A stretch of 15,230 bases of DNA. Origin: Pseudomonadota bacterium. GTDB taxonomy: Bacteria; Pseudomonadota; Alphaproteobacteria; JAAXGF01. Of this stretch, positions 1 through 6,513 are shown piece after piece. Made by a program: the position numbers and the translations under genes. The stretch is taken from contig JADFMW010000035.1 in the NCBI GenBank assembly GCA_022563655.1, forward strand, positions 1 to 15,230. Reading direction: 5' to 3'. Position 1 is the first letter of the stretch. Every line of letters begins with the position of its first letter. The notes under the pieces were generated by a model. It was not told the DNA's origin. It saw nothing but the letters and a program-made list of their open reading frames with translations, and made no database searches.

Positions 1-309
1 GTGTCGTCGCTGTTGTGCGCGATGCTCTTCCTGCGCCCCGCCATCGACGTCATGCTCGGCGTCGAGACGCCAAACGAGCCGCGTGAAGGCGCGCGGCTCG
101 ACCGCGACCTCGAGGCCAACGACGAGCGCGAGAGCTACCTGCGCGCGCGCCTCGCGCGCGGCTCGGGCGGCGAGCTGGTGGCGACCCCGTTCGACAAGCA
201 GGACAGCGCCATGCTGTCGACCTTGACGGCCGCCGACTGCCTCATCGTTCGCCCGCCGCACGCGCCGCCGGCGAAGGCCGGCGAGCGGGTCGAGATCATC
301 CGCCTGTAG
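1..309 (+). CDS. moeA: Molybdopterin molybdotransferase MoeA, C-terminal fragment
   Basis: This is the last 102 codons of a gene that begins before the window; the first GTG is an internal Val, not a start. The fragment opens with VSSLLCAMLFLRPAID, which matches the end of the MoeA catalytic domain, where GNP normally precedes VSS. It continues into the small beta-barrel C-terminal domain (MoeA domain IV), including ATPFDKQDSAMLSTLTAADC and a final GERVEIIRL. MoeA inserts molybdate into adenylylated molybdopterin in the cytoplasm, the last step of molybdenum cofactor synthesis. The stop is TAG at 307-309. A gene immediately before lexA encoding MoeA is a common alphaproteobacterial arrangement. 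The family call is inferred from the C-terminal domain only, since the catalytic core lies outside the window. Confidence 0.88.
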   Translation: MSSLLCAMLFLRPAIDVMLGVETPNEPREGARLDRDLEANDERESYLRARLARGSGGELVATPFDKQDSAMLSTLTAADCLIVRPPHAPPAKAGERVEIIRL

Positions 310-325
310 CGCCAGCGATGCCTGC

Positions 326-358
326 GGCCCGCCGCCGGCCCGCCTCTGGCCCGCCTCG
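326..358. repeat. Three tandem 11-base GC repeats after moeA
   Basis: The 8-mer GGCCCGCC occurs at 326-333, 337-344 and 348-355, at an exact period of 11 bases. The three trailing bases of the units are GCC, TCT and TCG. The array begins 17 bases after the moeA stop and ends just before the A/T palindromic tract. The period is close to one helical turn. No function can be assigned from sequence. Confidence 0.7.
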
Positions 359-360
359 GA

Positions 361-398
361 CGAAAAAAAGCGACAGTCCCCCTTTTTTTCGAAAAAAA
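361..398. other. A7/T7/A7 palindromic tract upstream of the lexA promoter
   Basis: CGAAAAAAAG (361-370) is the exact reverse complement of CTTTTTTTCG (382-391), with an 11-base spacer between. The second arm also forms a 16-base perfect palindrome with the next A-run (T7-CG-A7, 383-398). The last A7 run ends 3 bases before the lexA -35 box, where it could act as an UP element or a bent A-tract. As a terminator for moeA it is poor: the stem is almost all A-T and is followed by A residues rather than a U-tract. Confidence 0.6.
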
Positions 399-401
399 CA
401 C

Positions 402-430
402 TTGACGTGCGGTGGGAACGCAACTAGAAC
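402..430 (+). promoter_or_regulatory. Predicted sigma-70 promoter of lexA
   Basis: The -35 element TTGACG (402-407) and the -10 element TAGAAC (425-430) are separated by exactly 17 bases. TTGAC is the preferred alphaproteobacterial -35 core. Transcription should start near 436-438, giving a leader of about 38 bases before the lexA ATG at 475. The -10 element is embedded in the SOS operator, so LexA binding would exclude RNA polymerase. Confidence 0.7.
416..430 (+). promoter_or_regulatory. SOS box (LexA operator), alphaproteobacterial type
   Basis: GAAC at 416-419 and GAAC at 427-430 are separated by exactly 7 bases (GCAACTA). This is the reverse complement of GTTC-N7-GTTC, the direct-repeat operator of alphaproteobacterial LexA. 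Its position over the -10 box of the lexA promoter predicts negative autoregulation. Confidence 0.85.
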
Positions 431-474
431 ATGTGGGTGAGTTTTGCATTTGTTCTAGATATTGGGGGCGTCAC

Positions 475-1161
475 ATGCTGACCCGCAAGCAACACGAACT
501 CTTGACATACGTTAATCAGCGGCTGAAGGCCGACGGCGTCTCGCCCTCGTTCGACGAGATGAAGGATGCACTTGGCCTGCGCTCGAAGTCGGGCATCCAC
601 CGCCTGATCACGGCGCTCGAAGAGCGCGGCTTCATCGGTCGGCTGCCCCACCGCGCGCGCGCGCTTCAGGTGCTCAAGCTGCCCGACGCGATGGCGGCGC
701 CCGGCGATTATCCGCCGAACGTCATTCGCGGCGAGTTCAAGGGGCCGCTGTCGGGCACCACCGTCAATCGCGCCGTGGAGAACGTGAGCCTGCCGCTGTG
801 GGGCCGAATCGCCGCCGGCACGCCCATCGAGGCGCTGCGCGATCATTCGAACACCATCGACGTGCCGACCAGCCTCATGGCCCGGGGCGAGCATTTCGCC
901 CTCGAGGTGGAAGGCGATTCGATGATTGACGCCGGCATCCTCGACGGCGACACGGCGATCATCCAACGCTGCGATACGGCCAACACCGGCGCCATCGTCG
1001 TCGCCCTGATCGACGACGAGGAGGTGACGCTCAAGCGCCTGCGCCGCAAGGGAGAATCGATCGCTCTCGAAGCGGCCAACACGAAGTACGAGACGCGTAT
1101 TTTCCCGCCCGACCGGGTCAAGGTGCAGGGCCGGCTCGTCGCCCTGATGCGCAAGTATTAG
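475..1161 (+). CDS. lexA: LexA, SOS-response repressor and self-cleaving protease
   Basis: The 228-residue product is a cytoplasmic repressor of DNA-damage genes that cleaves itself when stimulated by the RecA filament. The winged helix-turn-helix domain spans residues 1-65 (MLTRKQHELL at the start, LGLRSKSGIHRLITALEERG within). The cleavage site is Ala114-Gly115 in GRIAAGTP. The catalytic Ser149 lies in VEGDSM and the catalytic Lys187 in EEVTLKRL, so the protease is complete. The start chosen is ATG 475, because it gives the canonical N-terminus MLTRKQ. Upstream in-frame codons back to 412 lie before the predicted transcription start. A G-run at 464-468 is a weak ribosome site. The promoter carries an SOS box, so autoregulation is expected. 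The gene converges on comEC with only 21 bases between the stop codons. A (CG)6 run at 652-664 lies in the hinge. Confidence 0.97.
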   Translation: MLTRKQHELLTYVNQRLKADGVSPSFDEMKDALGLRSKSGIHRLITALEERGFIGRLPHRARALQVLKLPDAMAAPGDYPPNVIRGEFKGPLSGTTVNRAVENVSLPLWGRIAAGTPIEALRDHSNTIDVPTSLMARGEHFALEVEGDSMIDAGILDGDTAIIQRCDTANTGAIVVALIDDEEVTLKRLRRKGESIALEAANTKYETRIFPPDRVKVQGRLVALMRKY

Positions 1162-1182
1162 GGCGCGTTCATATCGGTCGGG

Positions 1183-3372
1183 TTAGTCGCCGCCGGGCCG
1201 CGGCGTCCACGGCCTCTCGCCGCCGCCGGCGATGACGCTCTCGACGCGCACGCCGTTCGCTTCGAGGTAAAGCGCGTGGGCGCCCCCGCGCCATAGATCG
1301 ATCCTATCGATCACCACCCGCGCCGAGGGGCAGGGCCGGCGCACCGGCACGGCGCTCATCACCACGTCGGCGACGCGGCAGTCGTCGGCCAGCGCCCGGC
1401 TGTCGCGCACCAGCGCCACCACCTGGCCCTTGGCGCGGTATATGCAGCCGGCGCCGTCGCAGCGAAGCCCGTTGTCATCGCCGGGCCACGGCGCCGGGAC
1501 ATCCTGGCCGTTGCGCCGCAGCCACATCTTGCCGCTGAACCGCGCCGACCTGCGGGACGACAGCGCGAGCGCGCCATCGGCGGTGCGCGCCGCGAACAGC
1601 TTACCCTTTTCGTCGACGAGCACGTCGGGGCCGCGGACCAAGCCCGGAGTGAGCAGCCCGGCCGCGAAGGCCAGCGCGCCGAACCAGCGCCAGCGGCGCT
1701 GCCAGAGGCATAGCCACAACCCGCCGCCGACCGTGAGGACCAACCCGGCCATCGGCATCGCCGGGAGCAGCGCCACCGAGCCGGGCCAGCCCGAGACCGT
1801 CTTGGCGACGGCGATCACCGCATCGATCCCCCAGCCCATCGGCGCCAGCGCCCAGGACTCGAGGCCGAAGGTCATCAGCACCAGGGCGGCGACCCCCCAA
1901 GGCATGATCCAGAACGCCATCATCGGCACCGCCAGGAGGTTCGCCGCCAGCCCGTACACGGCAAGCCGGTTGAAGTGGTAGACGATGAACGGAGCGGTGG
2001 CGGTGGTGGCGATCACGGTGGTGAGACCGACGAAGGCGAGATACAGAAACCAGCGATAGAGCAGTCCCTTTTCCACCGGCCAGCGGGAAGACCGATCGCG
2101 CAGGCTCCCGTAAACGGCGACCAGCGCGGTCACGGCGGCGAACGACATCTGAAAGCTGGGCCCGAGCAGGCTTTCGGGCTGAACGAGCAGCACCACCGCC
2201 GCCGCCCAGGCGACCGACCGCAGCCTGATCCCGGTGCGGTCCAACAGAATCGCGGCGAGCACCAGCGCGCTCATCAGGAAGGCGCGCTGGGTGGAAATCG
2301 TCGCCCCCGAAAGCACCAGGTAGAACGCGGTGCCGGCGAACGCCGCGCACGCGGCCCATTTCTTGATCGCGTAGCGCAGGGCAAGCGGCTCGCACAACGC
2401 GAGCAGCGCGCGCACGGCGAAGAACACGATGGCGGCGACGAGGCCGATATGCAGCCCGGAAATCGCCAGCAGATGGGCGAGCCCGGCGTTGCGCATGGCG
2501 GTGAGCACGTCCTCGCCGATGGCGCCGCGCTCGCCCGTGAGCAGCGCCGCGGCCATCGCCCCGGCCTGCCCGTCGAGCGCGGCGCGAGTCCGGCCGGTAA
2601 CATCGTGGCGCAGGCGGCCGACGGCGTTGTCGAGGCCGCTTGCCGACTCAGCCGCGGACGGCGCGATCGCGTGCGGCCGCCCGTAAGCGAAGCCGAAGGC
2701 GCCCAAGCGCTCGAAATAGGCCTTGCGGGCAAAGTCGAACGCGCCGGGCGCGACCGGGCGACGCGGCGGCCACAGGTTGGCGCGCAATCCGACCCAATCA
2801 CCTGGAACCCAGGAGTTCGACTCGCCGCGCAGTGTTATGCGCACGCGCTCGGGCGTCGCCGCCGGGTCGAGGCCTTCGATGGCGACGTTGTCGAGGACCA
2901 ACCTGCGCCCGCCCGAGCGAACCGAATTCTCGACGACCCGCCCGGTGACCGCCGCGTAGGAGAGTGGTCCGGAGAGCACCGGCGCCGCCACCAGGCCGGT
3001 CCTCAGCTGGGCGACGGCGAACCCGCCGGCGACGACGGCCGCGGCGAGCGCGGCGATGAACCACGCCGGCCGGCCGCGCGCGGCGACCACCGCCAACAGG
3101 GCGAGCGCCGCACAGATCTGGCCGAGCCAGGGCGGCGGCTCGACCGGCAAGGCGAAGTAGAGCGCGATGCCGGCGCCGAGCCCCACCGGCAACCACAGCG
3201 GCCAACGCTCGCGCTCGGCGAGCAGGGCGGCGGCAAGGCGCCGGCCGGCCGGCCGGGCCAGGCGCACCACCGGAAAACCGGCGTATAGCCCGGCGTATAG
3301 CCAGGACAAAGCCTTGCGCCAAGGCAGGCTGAGGCGCTCCCCGCTCGTCCCCTCTAGAGGCGCTCCGGTCAT
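1183..3372 (-). CDS. comEC: ComEC/Rec2 family DNA-uptake membrane protein
   Basis: This is a large multi-spanning inner-membrane protein of about 729 residues. ComEC forms the channel that carries single-stranded DNA into the cytoplasm during natural transformation. Hydrophobic segments near the N-terminus (residues about 60-125) precede a soluble OB-like region (VTGRVV to FDFARKAYFERLG, about 142-231). The competence domain follows, with the hallmark HLLAISGLHIG at about 300-310 and many further membrane spans. The C-terminal periplasmic part (about 590-729) corresponds in position to the metallo-beta-lactamase-like domain but has no HxHxDH motif. It carries four cysteines (about 638, 643, 665, 681), as I recall for other alphaproteobacterial members. 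The chosen start is ATG 3372, with AGGG seven bases upstream; an in-frame GTG at 3393 adds seven residues and has no visible ribosome site. No other competence gene is in the window, so a transformation role here is inferred from the family. Confidence 0.9.
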   Translation of the reverse strand: MTGAPLEGTSGERLSLPWRKALSWLYAGLYAGFPVVRLARPAGRRLAAALLAERERWPLWLPVGLGAGIALYFALPVEPPPWLGQICAALALLAVVAARGRPAWFIAALAAAVVAGGFAVAQLRTGLVAAPVLSGPLSYAAVTGRVVENSVRSGGRRLVLDNVAIEGLDPAATPERVRITLRGESNSWVPGDWVGLRANLWPPRRPVAPGAFDFARKAYFERLGAFGFAYGRPHAIAPSAAESASGLDNAVGRLRHDVTGRTRAALDGQAGAMAAALLTGERGAIGEDVLTAMRNAGLAHLLAISGLHIGLVAAIVFFAVRALLALCEPLALRYAIKKWAACAAFAGTAFYLVLSGATISTQRAFLMSALVLAAILLDRTGIRLRSVAWAAAVVLLVQPESLLGPSFQMSFAAVTALVAVYGSLRDRSSRWPVEKGLLYRWFLYLAFVGLTTVIATTATAPFIVYHFNRLAVYGLAANLLAVPMMAFWIMPWGVAALVLMTFGLESWALAPMGWGIDAVIAVAKTVSGWPGSVALLPAMPMAGLVLTVGGGLWLCLWQRRWRWFGALAFAAGLLTPGLVRGPDVLVDEKGKLFAARTADGALALSSRRSARFSGKMWLRRNGQDVPAPWPGDDNGLRCDGAGCIYRAKGQVVALVRDSRALADDCRVADVVMSAVPVRRPCPSARVVIDRIDLWRGGAHALYLEANGVRVESVIAGGGERPWTPRPGGD

Positions 3373-3568
3373 GGCGCCGCCCTGTCGATGCACACCGCTA
3401 GCGGGAGCGGCGATAGCTCGCCTGTCCGTTTCCCGCCACCCGGTCGGGCCCGAACTGTAGCGCGATCTTGCCGGCTTGCCGACATGAAATTGCGCCCGCG
3501 CCGCTGCAATCCGGCCACGGATATGCTACACCAGCGCTCCCCGCCGCCGCCGCTCGAAGCCCCGCCGC
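3373..3568. other. Divergent intergenic region between comEC and gltX
   Basis: Both flanking genes read outward from this region, so it should hold two promoters. No convincing -35/-10 pair is visible on either strand. The best single element is TATGCT at 3522-3527 upstream of gltX, with no matching -35 at 16-18 bases. No clear Shine-Dalgarno sequence precedes gltX. I see no repeat, RNA gene or SOS box here. Confidence 0.5.
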
Positions 3569-4972
3569 ATGACCGAAATCATCACCCGTTTCGCTCCCTC
3601 ACCCACGGGGTTCCTGCACATCGGCGGCGCCCGCACGGCGCTGTTCAACTGGCTTTACGCCCGCCATCACGGCGGCCGCTTTCGCCTGCGCATCGAGGAC
3701 ACCGACCGCGAGCGCTCGACGACGGAGGCGATCGGCGCGATCCTCGACGGGCTGGCCTGGCTCGGCCTCGACTGGGACGGCGAGGTTGTCTACCAGTCCA
3801 CCCGCGCCACGCACCACGCCGAGGCGGCGCAGAGCCTGCTCGCTCGCGACAAAGCGTATCGGTGCTACTGCACCCCCGAAGAGCTCGCCGAGATGCGCGA
3901 ACGCAGGATGGCCGAGGGCTTGAAGACACGTTACGACCGCCGTTGGCGCGATCGCGATCCTTCCGAGGCGCCGCCCGGCGTGCGCCCGGTGATCCGCTTC
4001 AAGGCGCCCTTGGAGGGCGAAACCATCATCAACGACTTGGTTCAAGGAGAGGTTCGCGTCGACAACAGCGAGTTCGACGACATCGTCCTGTTACGCAGCG
4101 ACGGTACGCCGACGTATACGCTCGCTGTCGTGGTCGACGATCACGAGATGGGCGTGACCACCGTGATCCGTGGTGTCGATCACCTGACGAACGCGTTCCA
4201 GCATACCTTCATATTCGAGGCGCTCGGCTGGAACGTACCCGCGTTTGCCCACGTGCCGTTGATCCACGGACCCGACGGCGCCAGGCTCTCGAAGCGGCAC
4301 GGGGCGTTGGGCGTCGGCGCCTACCGCGAGCAGGGCTACCTTCCCGAGGCGATGCGCAACTACCTGCTGCGGCTTGGCTGGAGCCACGGCGACGACGAAA
4401 TCATCTCGACCGAACAAGCGCTCGAATGGTTCGGCATCGATGCCGTGGGGCGCTCGCCGGCGCGCTTCGACTTCGACAAGCTCGACAGCCTCAACGGCCA
4501 TTATCTGCGCCAAGCCGACGACCAGCGGCTCGCCGGACTGGTCGCCGAGCGCTACGCCGCGGCCCATGGCCAGCAGCCGGACGAGTGCGCGCTTGCCCGC
4601 CTCGTGAACGGCATGCAGGGGTTAAAGCAACGCGCGAAAACGATTTCTGAACTTGCTGAGAACGCATACTTTTATCTTGATGAGAGACCGCTTGCGCTGG
4701 CGCCCGAGGCGGCCAAGCTGGTGGCTGGCGAGGGCGCGGCTCGCCTCGCCCGTCTGGCGCCGGCCGTGGCGGCGGTCGAAAGCTGGGACGAGGAGACGCT
4801 CGAGCGGGCGGCGCGCGCCTTCGCCGCACACGAGGGGGTGAAGCTTGGCGACGTGGCGCAGCCGCTGCGCGCCGCGCTCACGGGGTCGAGGACGTCGCCT
4901 GGAATCTTCGAGGTGATGGTGGTTCTGGGACGGGCCGAGACACTGGCGCGAATCGGCGACGTCAAGAGATGA
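3569..4972 (+). CDS. gltX: Glutamate-tRNA ligase (GluRS)
   Basis: The 467-residue cytoplasmic class I aminoacyl-tRNA synthetase charges tRNA(Glu) using ATP. The N-terminus reads TRFAPSPTGFLHIGGARTAL, with the HIGH-type motif as HIGG at residues 17-20. The KMSKS-type motif is RLSKR at 239-243, followed by HGALGV. The anticodon-binding all-helical domain occupies roughly 300-467 and ends with the conserved TSPGIFEVMVVLGR. Length fits bacterial GluRS (about 465-480). A Cys pair (C99, C101) sits where the E. coli enzyme begins its zinc site, but the second pair is replaced (R125, R127), so zinc binding is doubtful. Start ATG 3569 directly precedes the conserved TEIITRFAPSPTG. Alphaproteobacteria often carry two gltX copies, one serving tRNA(Gln) for GatCAB; which type this is cannot be settled here. 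An AT-rich patch lies at about 4641-4680. Confidence 0.96.
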   Translation: MTEIITRFAPSPTGFLHIGGARTALFNWLYARHHGGRFRLRIEDTDRERSTTEAIGAILDGLAWLGLDWDGEVVYQSTRATHHAEAAQSLLARDKAYRCYCTPEELAEMRERRMAEGLKTRYDRRWRDRDPSEAPPGVRPVIRFKAPLEGETIINDLVQGEVRVDNSEFDDIVLLRSDGTPTYTLAVVVDDHEMGVTTVIRGVDHLTNAFQHTFIFEALGWNVPAFAHVPLIHGPDGARLSKRHGALGVGAYREQGYLPEAMRNYLLRLGWSHGDDEIISTEQALEWFGIDAVGRSPARFDFDKLDSLNGHYLRQADDQRLAGLVAERYAAAHGQQPDECALARLVNGMQGLKQRAKTISELAENAYFYLDERPLALAPEAAKLVAGEGAARLARLAPAVAAVESWDEETLERAARAFAAHEGVKLGDVAQPLRAALTGSRTSPGIFEVMVVLGRAETLARIGDVKR

Positions 4973-4983
4973 ATCTTCACGTT

Positions 4984-5006
4984 GGGGTGAATTGCGCATT
5001 CGCCCC
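4984..5006 (+). terminator. Hairpin after gltX, possible terminator without U-tract
   Basis: GGGGTGAAT (4984-4992) can pair with ATTCGCCCC (4998-5006) around the 5-base loop TGCGC. This is a 9-bp stem with one T-G wobble, starting 12 bases after the gltX stop. No U-tract follows, so it is not a classical intrinsic terminator. It may stabilise the gltX 3' end or act with Rho. It abuts the tandem repeat array. Confidence 0.4.
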
Positions 5007-5088
5007 GGAGGTCCTATCTTAACAGGTAGGCCGGAGGTCTTATCTTAAGAGGGAGGCCGGAGAGGGAGGCCGGATCTTAAGAGGTAGG
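5005..5088. repeat. Imperfect tandem repeat array (26/26/13/19 bases) before gltA
   Basis: Four consecutive units all begin CCGGA and end in a purine-rich AGG. Unit 1 is 5005-5030 and unit 2 is 5031-5056; both are 26 bases and match at 23 of 26 positions (shared core TATCTTAA). Unit 3 (5057-5069, 13 bases) lacks the middle of the unit. Unit 4 (5070-5088, 19 bases) lacks seven bases near the front. Unit 1 can form a 6-bp hairpin (CCTATC 5013-5018 with GGTAGG 5025-5030, one wobble). The array lies 51 bases before the gltA start, probably in or near its promoter or leader. Confidence 0.8.
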
Positions 5089-5139
5089 AATATACGCCGC
5101 GCGGGCCGGGCGTAGGTCGATGGCAGGGCAAGGACAACC

Positions 5140-6510
5140 ATGGCGCAAATCGCAAAACCCATAAAACCCAAGAGCAAGCCCGTGCTTTCTCACAGCGTGT
5201 CGTTTACCGACGGCGCCACGGATGGCGCGTGTCCGCAGGAGTTCGAGGTTTTCAAGGGAACCCTCGGGCCGAACGTGATCGATGTCGGCAAGCTCTACGC
5301 CAAGACCGGCTACTTCACTTACGACCCCGGCTTCATGGCGACGGCGAGCTGCAAATCGAAAATCACTTACGTCGATGGCGAGAAGGGCATCCTTCTATAT
5401 CGCGGTTACCCGATCGACGAACTCGCCCAGCACAGCGACTTCGTCGAGGTTTGTTACCTGCTGCTCAACGGAGAGCTGCCGAACAGGAAACAGAAAAAGA
5501 AGTTCGATTACGACGTCACCATGCACACCATGGTGCACGAGCAGCTCACGTTCCTGTTCCGCGGATTTCGCCGCGACGCGCACCCGATGGCGATGATGGT
5601 CGGGGTGGTGGGCGCGATGTCGGCGTTCTACCACGACGCCTTGGACATCACCGACCCCCACCACCGCATGATTTCCTCGTTCCGGCTGATCGCGAAGATT
5701 CCCACGATCGGGGCGATGGCGTACAAGTTCTCGATCGGCCAGCCGTTCGTCTACCCGCGCAACGATCTGAATTACGCCGAAAACTTCCTGCACATGATGT
5801 TTGCGGTGCCGTGCGAGGAGTATCGGGTGAACCCGGTCTTGGCGCACGCGCTCGACCTCATCTTCATCCTGCATGCCGACCACGAGCAGAACGCCTCGAC
5901 CTCGACGGTGCGGCTCGCCGGTTCGTCGGGCGCCAATCCATATGCCTGCATCGCCGCCGGGATCGCCTCGCTGTGGGGTCCGGCGCACGGCGGCGCCAAC
6001 GAGGCCGTGATCAACATGCTGAGCGAGATCGGAACGGTCAAGCGCATCCCCGAGTTCATCGCCCGCGCCAAGGACAAGGACGATCCGTTCCGGCTGATGG
6101 GCTTCGGGCACCGCGTCTACAAGTACCACGATCCGCGCGCGCGGGTCCTGCGCAAGACTTGCCACGAGGTGCTCGACGATCTCGGCGTGAAGAACGAGCC
6201 GCTGCTCAAGATCGCCATGGAGCTGGAGCGCATCGCCCTTGACGACGAGTACTTTGTGCGTCGCAGGCTGTACCCGAACGTCGACTTCTATTCGGGCATC
6301 ATCTTACGGGCCATAGGCATTCCGCCGCACTTGTTCACGGTGATCTTCGCCGTCGCGAGGACCGTGGGTTGGGTGGCCCAGTGGAACGAGATGATCGAGG
6401 ATCCGACGCAAAAAATCGGCCGCCCGCGGCAGCTGTACACCGGCTACGGACCGCGGCCTTACGTGCCGCTCGACCAACGCGGCAAGCACGACGGCGGGAC
6501 TCGCCAGTAG
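5140..6510 (+). CDS. gltA: Citrate synthase, hexameric type II
   Basis: The 456-residue cytoplasmic enzyme condenses acetyl-CoA with oxaloacetate to citrate, the entry step of the TCA cycle. The catalytic triad is present: His283 in GPAHGGANEA, His324 in MGFGHRVYK and Asp382 in YPNVDFYSG. HADHEQNAS (245-253) and the region TYDPGFMATASCKSKITYVDG are also typical of the GltA family. The protein is about 25 residues longer than E. coli GltA (427), with a Lys/Pro-rich N-terminal extension (MAQIAKPIKPKSKP) and a short polar C-terminal tail (DQRGKHDGGTRQ). Start ATG 5140 is backed by AAGGA at 5130-5134, five bases upstream. The upstream region carries the tandem repeat array. The 3' end lies only 3 bases from the stop of convergent gloA, so the two transcripts must overlap unless processed. 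Confidence 0.97.
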   Translation: MAQIAKPIKPKSKPVLSHSVSFTDGATDGACPQEFEVFKGTLGPNVIDVGKLYAKTGYFTYDPGFMATASCKSKITYVDGEKGILLYRGYPIDELAQHSDFVEVCYLLLNGELPNRKQKKKFDYDVTMHTMVHEQLTFLFRGFRRDAHPMAMMVGVVGAMSAFYHDALDITDPHHRMISSFRLIAKIPTIGAMAYKFSIGQPFVYPRNDLNYAENFLHMMFAVPCEEYRVNPVLAHALDLIFILHADHEQNASTSTVRLAGSSGANPYACIAAGIASLWGPAHGGANEAVINMLSEIGTVKRIPEFIARAKDKDDPFRLMGFGHRVYKYHDPRARVLRKTCHEVLDDLGVKNEPLLKIAMELERIALDDEYFVRRRLYPNVDFYSGIILRAIGIPPHLFTVIFAVARTVGWVAQWNEMIEDPTQKIGRPRQLYTGYGPRPYVPLDQRGKHDGGTRQ

Positions 6511-6513
6511 CCG

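Noticed and set aside
412..474. Upstream extension of the lexA reading frame
   Set aside because: It would begin before the predicted transcription start and run through the SOS box; ATG 475 gives the conserved MLTRKQ N-terminus.
431..481. Small leader ORF (MWVSFAFVLDIGGVTC) whose stop overlaps the lexA ATG
   Set aside because: Its ATG lies directly after the -10 box, upstream of the expected transcription start near 437, so it is probably not transcribed.
1975..3288. 437-codon plus-strand frame antisense to comEC
   Set aside because: Low-complexity Arg/Gly/Glu composition and no recognisable domain; comEC on the other strand has family motifs.
3388..4650. 420-codon plus-strand frame overlapping gltX
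   Set aside because: Arg/Pro-rich and in a different frame from gltX, which carries all synthetase motifs; no domain of its own.
4992..5020. Possible gltA promoter TTGCGC-17-TATCTT
   Set aside because: Only 3/6 and 4/6 matches, and the -35 lies in the loop and stem edge of the post-gltX hairpin; too weak to call.
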